Both the position numbers and the translations under genes were made by a program. Below the pieces are notes generated by a model, which was not told where the DNA came from, searched no databases, and was given only the letters and a program-made list of their open reading frames with translations. From an uncultured Bacilli bacterium (GTDB lineage Bacteria; Bacillota_I; Bacilli_A; RF39; UBA660): a stretch of DNA of 5,779 nt. Where the stretch lies: contig CALVIK010000098.1 of NCBI GenBank assembly GCA_944329545.1, positions 1 through 5,779 of the forward strand. The letters are read 5' to 3'. Shown here one piece after another: positions 1-4,931 of this stretch (its first letter is position 1; the number at the start of each line of letters is the position of its first letter).

Positions 1-247
1 AGTAAATTATAATTCCCAGTAATGCCATAATAATTAATAAAAGAAAAAATGTAAAGCAGCCAGAGTTTTCCTGCTTATTTTTATAAACTACTTTCTTTTT
101 AGGTTTTCTTCCCCTACTTTTTTTGACAATTTTTTTAGTTTTATGTATTTTTTTGTTTTTTGTTTTATTTTTCGATGTTTTTTCATTGTTTTCATCTATA
201 TTTTCCATAGTTTCATTATTTTCATCATAATTATCATATTGATTCAT
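1..247 (-). CDS. Partial membrane-anchored protein of unknown function (N-terminal 82 codons, runs off left edge)
   Basis: This open frame is read from an ATG at 247-245 to the window edge with no stop. The start is well supported: GAGGTGA at 258-252 is a good ribosome binding site, and a strong promoter lies just upstream. Residues 1-22 are rich in Asp, Glu and Asn and contain no lysine. Residues 23-59 are strongly basic, mostly Lys, with an AT-hook-like GRKPKKK at 46-52. From about residue 64 a hydrophobic stretch (FTFFLLLIIMALLGIIIY) looks like a transmembrane segment or signal anchor. The likely topology is a charged cytoplasmic tail, one membrane span and an extracytoplasmic C-terminal domain outside the window. 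Many cell-wall enzymes and anchored regulators in Bacillota share this plan, so the family cannot be named from this part. The AT-hook resemblance may simply reflect a lysine-rich linker next to the membrane. Confidence 0.8.
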   Translation of the reverse strand, partial: MNQYDNYDENNETMENIDENNEKTSKNKTKNKKIHKTKKIVKKSRGRKPKKKVVYKNKQENSGCFTFFLLLIIMALLGIIIY

Positions 248-251
248 CAAA

Positions 252-258
252 TCACCTC
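252..258 (-). promoter_or_regulatory. Ribosome binding site of the left-edge gene
   Basis: GAGGTGA sits 4 nt before the ATG at 247 (7 nt from the GAGG core). It decides the start of the partial left-edge gene, which is otherwise recognisable only by its open frame. Confidence 0.75.
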
Positions 259-266
259 ACGCTAAT

Positions 267-294
267 ATTATACAACCTATAAAAAAATAGTCAA
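267..294 (-). promoter_or_regulatory. SigA-type promoter of the left-edge gene
   Basis: On the minus strand, TTGACT (294-289; 5 of 6 bases of the -35 consensus) is followed after 16 bp by a perfect TATAAT (272-267). Transcription would begin near 260, leaving a leader of only about a dozen bases before the ATG at 247, just enough to contain the ribosome binding site. This is the best-matching promoter in the window. It implies that the left-edge gene is transcribed independently of the upstream TVP38-family gene. Confidence 0.65.
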
Positions 295-314
295 ATTAAA
301 AAAATATAAGTTAT

Positions 315-881
315 TTATAATAAATTGATTCCAAAACTATATAAAAGTAAAGAAATAGGTTTACCAATTAATATAGCGATTAAAAACTTTTTAAAAGTCA
401 TTTTACTAGTTCCCGCAATAAAACAAATTAGATCATCAGGTAGTCCTGGTAAAAACATCGCAATTATAAATAGTAAATAAAATTTATCTTGACTAATATA
501 ATTTAAATATTTATCTGTTTTTTTGTCATCGAATAAAGCTCTGATAATTTTCATTCCTAAAATGCGAGCTAAATAAAAAGCAATGATTGAGCCTAAAATA
601 ATACCTATATAATTATAAATAAAGCCGAATACTGGGCCAAAAGCGATGACGCCAGCTAAGCTACTTACCCCACCAGGAATAACCGGAAGGACCACTTGAA
701 TAATTTGAATAATAATAAATATTATGGGCGCTAGAATACCAAAGCTATCAATATAATCAACTAAAACTTGTTTATCGTGAAAAATGGTTATATTAAGGCC
801 GTATATAATAAAACCTAAAAAGGCAATTGTTAAAACAACTGTTAGTATTTTTAAAATTAATTTAAGTGTTTTTTTGCTCAT
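315..881 (-). CDS. TVP38/TMEM64 family membrane protein (VTT domain, DedA superfamily)
   Basis: The protein has 188 residues, slightly short for the family (usually about 200-230), with several membrane segments. A TM helix at about 9-28 is followed by an amphipathic stretch. The VTT domain covers about 50-185. Visible hallmarks are the re-entrant region near VLPVIPGG (64-71), the Gly/Phe-rich FGPVFG (81-86) with G93, G97 and R106 of the next helix, and FLPGLPDD (143-150) followed by G157 and a GKP at 173-175. The second half matches the 'R/F-x-P-x-x-P-D-D ... G' core of bacterial TVP38 proteins. The start is supported by GGGAGGTGG at 894-886. The family is integral to the cytoplasmic membrane; DedA relatives have been shown to transport undecaprenyl phosphate and eukaryotic VTT proteins scramble lipids. 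A lipid-translocating role here is inference. It lies downstream of the VanZ-RDD gene but has its own promoter. Confidence 0.88.
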   Translation of the reverse strand: MSKKTLKLILKILTVVLTIAFLGFIIYGLNITIFHDKQVLVDYIDSFGILAPIIFIIIQIIQVVLPVIPGGVSSLAGVIAFGPVFGFIYNYIGIILGSIIAFYLARILGMKIIRALFDDKKTDKYLNYISQDKFYLLFIIAMFLPGLPDDLICFIAGTSKMTFKKFLIAILIGKPISLLLYSFGINLL

Positions 882-885
882 ATAA

Positions 886-894
886 CCACCTCCC
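886..894 (-). promoter_or_regulatory. Strong ribosome binding site of the TVP38-family gene
   Basis: GGGAGGTGG is a nearly full anti-16S match. Its GGAGG core ends 7 nt before the ATG at 881, which fixes the start. Confidence 0.75.
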
Positions 895-947
895 TACTTT
901 TATTTTGTCTATAAAAGCTTAAGATATTCCGTTAAGTTTCCTTACAT

Positions 948-956
948 ATTATAACA
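948..956 (-). promoter_or_regulatory. Extended -10 promoter of the TVP38-family gene
   Basis: On the minus strand TGTTATAAT (956-948) is a perfect extended -10 element (TGn plus TATAAT). No good -35 is seen 16-18 bp upstream, which is usual for extended -10 promoters. Transcription would start near 941, giving a leader of about 60 nt. The leader contains only a weak 5-bp inverted repeat (CTTAA/TTAAG) and no recognisable riboswitch or attenuator. Confidence 0.55.
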
Positions 957-984
957 AAATTTTTAAAATAAAGATAGCTATTAT

Positions 985-1015
985 AAAAACTAATGAAATA
1001 TTACTCATTAGTCTT
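985..1015 (-). terminator. Putative intrinsic terminator closing the VanZ-RDD/Bce operon
   Basis: Read on the minus strand, ACTAATGA (1012-1005) pairs perfectly with TCATTAGT (996-989) around an 8-nt loop. The stem extends by a G-U and two A-U pairs to about 11 bp and is followed by UUUUU and further AT-rich sequence. The ascending arm lies in the last codons of the VanZ-RDD gene and its stop codon falls in the loop. The stem is AT-rich and therefore weak, but position, symmetry and the U-run fit a terminator. A separate promoter for the next gene begins about 30 bp further on. Confidence 0.55.
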
Positions 1016-2020
1016 AAAAATAAAGGTACTTTGAAGTTTTGTATTACTAAATGTTTCATATATAAATTCCCCTTTAATTATAAAATATATATAATTAAAA
1101 TTAAAGACAATAAATCCTAACAAATTAAAGTAAAATAAATAAAAATAAATAATAATAAATAAAATATTTCTAATAATTATTTGTTTCAGCTTTAAATTTT
1201 CTTTTTTACCAGTAATAGTAATATGCATAAATAAACCGGCGATAGTTTTTCCTTTAGTAAGAAAAGGAATAAATAAGTAATAAATAATTAGAGAAAATAT
1301 TGGTAAATTAAATAAAAAACTAGTAGCAAAATAGAAAACGGCCCAAATGAATAAATCTAAGAAAAACAAAGTCATCCTTTTTAAAATAGATATTTTAAAA
1401 CTTATTTTATTAGAATTTTCGGTTATTTCCTTTTTCGTCGGTAAGATTTTTTTAAATAAATTTAAGCTATAAAAACCAATAATCCCGCCTACTGTATTTA
1501 GCATCAAATCATCAACATCAAAAAGCCGATAACTATGCGGATATATATAATATAAACCAGTTAGTTGTGTTAGTTCATAAAATAAACTTAATAAAAATGA
1601 AAATAAAATAGTTTGTTTGAAAGAACAATTAAAATAATATCTTAAGTATAATCCAAAGGGAATAAACATTATAATATTAAATAATGGAACATAGACATAA
1701 GAACTAGTAATAGCATTTAAATAAGTATTTGTTTTACTTATATCAAAACCACTTTCCCTTATAAAATCAATAATAAATGTAAAAGGAATTAATTGATAAC
1801 TTTCTGCCTGCATATTTATTTCACTGATATTAGGAAGCGGCATAATTACTAAAAAGTAACTTACAAGTAAATATAAAATAAATGAATAAATAATAAGTAC
1901 GCGAAAATAATAAATGGCTCCATATTTATGGTAGTTATATAAAATAAATGGAATTGTAATTAAAAAAGCAATTATGGGAAACATAATTACTGCACTAACA
2001 ATTGATGTAAGATAATCCAT
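1001..2020 (-). CDS. VanZ-like / RDD domain fusion membrane protein
   Basis: The 339-residue integral membrane protein has two recognisable parts. The VanZ-like domain (about 40-190) shows N115, P121 and G123 in NIIMFIPFG, E149 and Q152 in YELTQ, and R165-x-x-D168-x-D170-D171 followed by N175 and Gly178/179/182, the conserved core of the family. After a charged linker (about 193-212), an RDD-type domain (about 212-328) shows R215 and D222 in its first helix, the KGKTIAGL segment (256-263), R284, and an end (YETFSNTK) like that of other RDD proteins. VanZ gives low-level teicoplanin resistance by an unsettled mechanism; RDD domains are membrane modules of poorly defined function. The ATG lies 9 nt after the permease stop with only weak purine upstream (AAAAGA) and no real Shine-Dalgarno, so translational coupling is likely. 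VanZ-RDD fusions occur in other Bacillota; co-transcription with Bce genes is the notable feature. Confidence 0.87.
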   Translation of the reverse strand: MDYLTSIVSAVIMFPIIAFLITIPFILYNYHKYGAIYYFRVLIIYSFILYLLVSYFLVIMPLPNISEINMQAESYQLIPFTFIIDFIRESGFDISKTNTYLNAITSSYVYVPLFNIIMFIPFGLYLRYYFNCSFKQTILFSFLLSLFYELTQLTGLYYIYPHSYRLFDVDDLMLNTVGGIIGFYSLNLFKKILPTKKEITENSNKISFKISILKRMTLFFLDLFIWAVFYFATSFLFNLPIFSLIIYYLFIPFLTKGKTIAGLFMHITITGKKENLKLKQIIIRNILFIIIYFYLFYFNLLGFIVFNFNYIYFIIKGEFIYETFSNTKLQSTFIFKTNE

Positions 2021-2029
2021 AATTCTTTT

Positions 2030-4087
2030 TTACTCTTTTATAATATTTTTACTACAAAGATATGTAATGATAAAATAACTACCATATATAACAACCAAGA
2101 AAATAGCTGTCATAATTATCGATTTAAGTAACTCATCGTCGCCAAAGGTTTCTAGTAAGTAATTACAAAATATAATGCCAAATATTGAATGAATAATCGC
2201 TAAAATAAGGGGAAATATGAAGAAGATAGCAATTTGTCTAAATAACGCTTTATTAAGCATTTTTTCATCGGCTCCTAAACGGCGAAGCATCCTAAACCTT
2301 TCTTTATTATCAGTGCTTTCTGAAAGTTCTTTTAATGCTAAAATAGCGGCTGAAGAAATCAAGAAAATAATTCCTAAATATAAACCGATAAAAGTAACTA
2401 AGGCCCCGAGGCCAACACTGCCTTCATAAATTGATATTTTTGTAGAAGCACTCAAATTCGTTTGTGTAGCATAAGCCTTTTCACCTAAAGTGCTAATTTT
2501 ATTTTCAATTTTCTTCTTACCTTCTTCATCATTTGCCTTATAATTAGCTAGAAGATGTTCTTGCTCTTTTATAGAATCATTAACGGCGTTATCAGGAACA
2601 ACAAAGATTCCGGCATTAATATGATTAGATGAAATATTTAAAAAGCCATTTTTAACTTCTTGATATTTTGGAAAGTATGTTTTTCCTAAAATAGTAATTG
2701 GAGCCTTTTCTTTTAAAGCTCTATTTCTAATACCAATCCATCCATCAAAATCAGCAATTAAAATATATTCGTTATCTTTTAAAGTAAAAGTTTCATTACC
2801 ATAAAGTTTGGCTACTTTATTATAATCACTAATTGTCATTATAGCTTCACTACTATTTAAATCTAAATATGGGTAATTTTTCTTAACATAGTTTAAAGAA
2901 CCACCTAAAGTATCTTTAGTAGTTAATTCATCAGCCGCATAAATATAAACATCGGTTATATCTTTAAAATTATCATTAATATTAAAATTTAACTTTTCTA
3001 AAGTTTCTTTAATAGTAATTTTGGAATCATTAACAACTTCAGGACTATAACCATATTCGGCGGCGTGCTCACTTGTCATATTAACGGTTTTATATAATTC
3101 AATGTCGATAGGTGCTAGCTCTTTTAAATTAGCTGTCATACTGTTTTTTATCGATAAAGAGCTTGATAAAATACAAATAGTAAAGAAAAGCATAATACAA
3201 ATAATGGTCATTGAAAAAACTGTCGTATTAATTTTACTACTTATTTGTCTTAAAGTAAAACTATTTAAGCCTTTATAATAAGTGTTTTTCATATGTGTAA
3301 CAATTTTTAAAATAAGTCCAGAAATTGACCAAATAATAAAGAATGTCGAAACAGCTCCTAAAATAATTGGAATAAATATTCCGTTAGCCCCGTCCATTTG
3401 CTTTACGCCAAAGCTTACGCACCAGTAAGCATACGCTAGTAAGATAGCAGAAATTATAAAGATAATAATACATAAAATAGGATTTTTAAGTTTTATTTTT
3501 TCTGACTGTTTACTAGCATATAATAAATCAATTAATTTACATTTACCAACACTAATAGTATTAAATATCATTACTAATAAATACATAATACCAAAGTAAA
3601 TAATGGTTTTTATAATGGCCTCGCTAGAGATTATAAAAGTAAATTTAGTCATATCAGCTTCAAACATATTAGCAACAAAAACGCTCATTAACTGAGAAAG
3701 TAAAATACCAATAATAAGCCCAGTTACTAAAGAAAGTAAGCCAATTATCATTGTTTCAATTAATAAAATAGTTGATATCTTTCTTTTGCTCATACCTAAA
3801 GTTAAGTAAATACCAAATTCTTTATTTCTTCTTTTTATTAAAAATCTACTAGCGTAAATTATTAAAAAGCCTAAAACAATAGATACAAAAACGCTGACCC
3901 CTGATAGCATATTAGTCATTAATTTAATTATTTCTTTGGTTGAAGAAGTTACATCCATTAAAACTGTTTGGCTATCAATGGCGTTAAAAATATAGAAAAT
4001 AGCGACGCCTAAAAGTAAAGTTATAAAATATATCGCATAATCTTTAAAGCTTTTTTTAATGTTTTTTAATGATAACTTATAAAGCAT
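2030..4087 (-). CDS. bceB: BceB-like ABC transporter permease (FtsX-like, antimicrobial-peptide sensing/resistance)
   Basis: The 685-residue protein has the size and plan of BceB/VraG permeases. Ten likely TM helices lie near 18-36, 60-84, 106-130, 155-177, 203-224, 237-262, 289-311, 557-585, 616-641 and 655-677, with a large extracellular domain (about 312-555) between TM7 and TM8. Family signatures are KRRNKEFGIYLTLGMSKRKI (85-104) after TM2 and the LKELSESTDNKERFRMLRRL block (585-604) after TM8. In studied relatives this permease binds peptide antibiotics bound to lipid II-cycle targets, protects the membrane from outside, and reports transport flux to the partner kinase. The extracellular domain is the usual determinant of drug specificity; I cannot infer the drug. 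The start overlaps the ATPase stop by 11 nt and has GGAGGAG 9 nt upstream. The symbol marks the family, not strict orthology with B. subtilis BceB (Psd, Yxd and Vra types are similar). Confidence 0.93.
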   Translation of the reverse strand: MLYKLSLKNIKKSFKDYAIYFITLLLGVAIFYIFNAIDSQTVLMDVTSSTKEIIKLMTNMLSGVSVFVSIVLGFLIIYASRFLIKRRNKEFGIYLTLGMSKRKISTILLIETMIIGLLSLVTGLIIGILLSQLMSVFVANMFEADMTKFTFIISSEAIIKTIIYFGIMYLLVMIFNTISVGKCKLIDLLYASKQSEKIKLKNPILCIIIFIISAILLAYAYWCVSFGVKQMDGANGIFIPIILGAVSTFFIIWSISGLILKIVTHMKNTYYKGLNSFTLRQISSKINTTVFSMTIICIMLFFTICILSSSLSIKNSMTANLKELAPIDIELYKTVNMTSEHAAEYGYSPEVVNDSKITIKETLEKLNFNINDNFKDITDVYIYAADELTTKDTLGGSLNYVKKNYPYLDLNSSEAIMTISDYNKVAKLYGNETFTLKDNEYILIADFDGWIGIRNRALKEKAPITILGKTYFPKYQEVKNGFLNISSNHINAGIFVVPDNAVNDSIKEQEHLLANYKANDEEGKKKIENKISTLGEKAYATQTNLSASTKISIYEGSVGLGALVTFIGLYLGIIFLISSAAILALKELSESTDNKERFRMLRRLGADEKMLNKALFRQIAIFFIFPLILAIIHSIFGIIFCNYLLETFGDDELLKSIIMTAIFLVVIYGSYFIITYLCSKNIIKE

Positions 4088-4844
4088 CGTTTATTTCTCC
4101 TCCAAGTAAGGAAACGACATCGATAATTTTATCAAAAAATTCTTTTCTAGTATCAGATCCTTTAATTAGTTCATTAAATATTTTTCCGTCTTTAATAAAG
4201 ATTACTCTACTGGCATAGCTAGCTGCTAAAGCATCATGGGTAACCATTAAAATAGTGGCTTTAAAGTTTTCATTTAAATTATCTAAACTTTCTAAAAGTA
4301 ATTTACTGCTTTTAGAATCTAAAGCTCCCGTTGGTTCATCAGCTAAAATAAGATGTGGTTTAGTAATTATGGCTCTGGCAGCAGCTACTCTTTGTTTTTG
4401 ACCCCCAGATAGTTCATATGGATATTTATTTAAGATATTATTAATATTTAATGTTTTAGCGACTTCCTTTACTTTAGTATGAATTTCTGGATATTTTTTA
4501 TTTTGAATAGACAGAGCTAAAGCAATATTTTCATAAGCTGTTAGTGTATCTAATAAGTTAAAATCTTGAAAAATAAACCCTAACTCTTCTCTTCTAAATT
4601 TATTTAAGTTATTGCCTTTTAAAGTAGTTATATCTTCACCATTTACATAAATATGACCAGCCGTAACTTTATCAATAGTTGATATTAAATTCAGTAAAGT
4701 GGTTTTACCACTACCACTAGATCCCATAATAGCGACAAATTCGCCTTCACTGACATCTAAGGAAATATTATTAATAGCTTTGGTTAAACTAGAACGGCTA
4801 CCATAATACTTCTCGACATTTCTAATTTTTAAAATATTTGTCAT
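4077..4844 (-). CDS. bceA: BceA-like ABC transporter ATP-binding protein
   Basis: The 255-residue ATPase would energise the BceB-like permease from the cytoplasmic side. In order it shows Walker A GSSGSGKTT (41-49), Q-loop Q93 in IFQDFNLLD, signature LSGGQ (145-149), Walker B LILADE (165-170) with catalytic E170, D-loop SALD-type ALD (174-176) and switch His203 in VTHD. It belongs to the MacB/LolD/FtsE-like class and has the usual BceA length. I chose the ATG at 4844 rather than the longer in-frame ATG at 4868. The inner start has AAAGGAG (4858-4852) 7 nt upstream; the outer one has no ribosome binding site, lies inside the TATAAT of the probable promoter, and adds eight residues encoded by the ribosome-binding region. 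It is followed by the permease with an 11-nt overlap, and the BceR-type operator lies about 70 bp upstream. The symbol denotes the family. Confidence 0.93.
   Translation of the reverse strand: MTNILKIRNVEKYYGSRSSLTKAINNISLDVSEGEFVAIMGSSGSGKTTLLNLISTIDKVTAGHIYVNGEDITTLKGNNLNKFRREELGFIFQDFNLLDTLTAYENIALALSIQNKKYPEIHTKVKEVAKTLNINNILNKYPYELSGGQKQRVAAARAIITKPHLILADEPTGALDSKSSKLLLESLDNLNENFKATILMVTHDALAASYASRVIFIKDGKIFNELIKGSDTRKEFFDKIIDVVSLLGGEINDAL
4097..4103 (-). promoter_or_regulatory. Ribosome binding site of the permease inside the ATPase gene
   Basis: GGAGGAG lies within the last codons of the ATPase gene, 9 nt before the permease ATG at 4087. The strong site with an 11-nt coding overlap indicates coupled synthesis of the two transporter subunits. 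Confidence 0.7.
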
Positions 4845-4851
4845 AATTTTT

Positions 4852-4858
4852 CTCCTTT
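4852..4858 (-). promoter_or_regulatory. Ribosome binding site that fixes the ATPase start
   Basis: AAAGGAG is followed by a 7-nt spacer and the ATG at 4844-4842. No comparable site precedes the upstream ATG at 4868, so this site decides the start. Confidence 0.8.
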
Positions 4859-4866
4859 CTAAAATC

Positions 4867-4895
4867 ATTATATAAAAAAAGAAAGAAAAAATCGT
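4867..4895 (-). promoter_or_regulatory. Probable activator-dependent promoter of the transporter operon
   Basis: A perfect TATAAT occupies 4872-4867 on the minus strand, placing the transcription start near 4860, just ahead of the ATPase ribosome binding site. The -35 window at 16-18 bp spacing (around 4889-4896) reads CGATTT/ACGATT/AACGAT and does not resemble TTGACA. A good -10 with no -35, below a palindromic operator, is the arrangement expected for a promoter needing a response regulator for activation. A pyrimidine-rich tract lies between operator and -10. Confidence 0.6.
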
Positions 4896-4914
4896 TTGTT
4901 TAATCTTACTAAAG

Positions 4915-4930
4915 GTTACAATTTTGTAAC
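4915..4930 (-). promoter_or_regulatory. BceR-type operator palindrome upstream of the ATPase gene
   Basis: On the minus strand GTTACAAAATTGTAAC forms a perfect inverted repeat with 7-bp arms around a 2-bp centre. It fits the form TNACA-N4-TGTAA that I recall as the consensus for BceR-like regulators. It begins 1-2 bp after the kinase stop codon and is centred about 62 bp upstream of the predicted transcription start, an activator position. The regulator gene itself is not in the window. A further half-site, TAGTAAG, lies on the promoter side with 10-bp periodicity. Confidence 0.7.
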
Positions 4931-4931
4931 T

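Noticed and set aside
298..319. Possible terminator after the TVP38-family gene (TATAA, 5-nt loop, TTATA, then seven U)
   Set aside because: The stem is only five A-U pairs and would hardly be stable. The U-run is suggestive, but such A/T runs are common in this sequence.
941..955. A second BceR-type site overlapping the -10 of the TVP38-family promoter
   Set aside because: Only one half (TTACA) matches; the other half reads ATAAC at the wrong spacing and is largely the -10 element itself.
1080..1170. Repeat-like tract of aataa/ataaa units
   Set aside because: It is the coding sequence for a Phe/Ile/Tyr/Asn-rich membrane segment of the VanZ-RDD protein; no regular unit or array structure.
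2217..2429. Plus-strand open frame of 70 codons inside the permease gene
   Set aside because: It lies wholly antisense to a well-supported BceB-like gene, has no good start context, and its sequence mirrors the codons of the conserved TM8-TM9 region.
4915..4930. The palindrome as a transcription terminator after the kinase gene
   Set aside because: The RNA stem would be about 6 bp with a 4-nt loop and no immediate U-run; its sequence and position fit an operator better.
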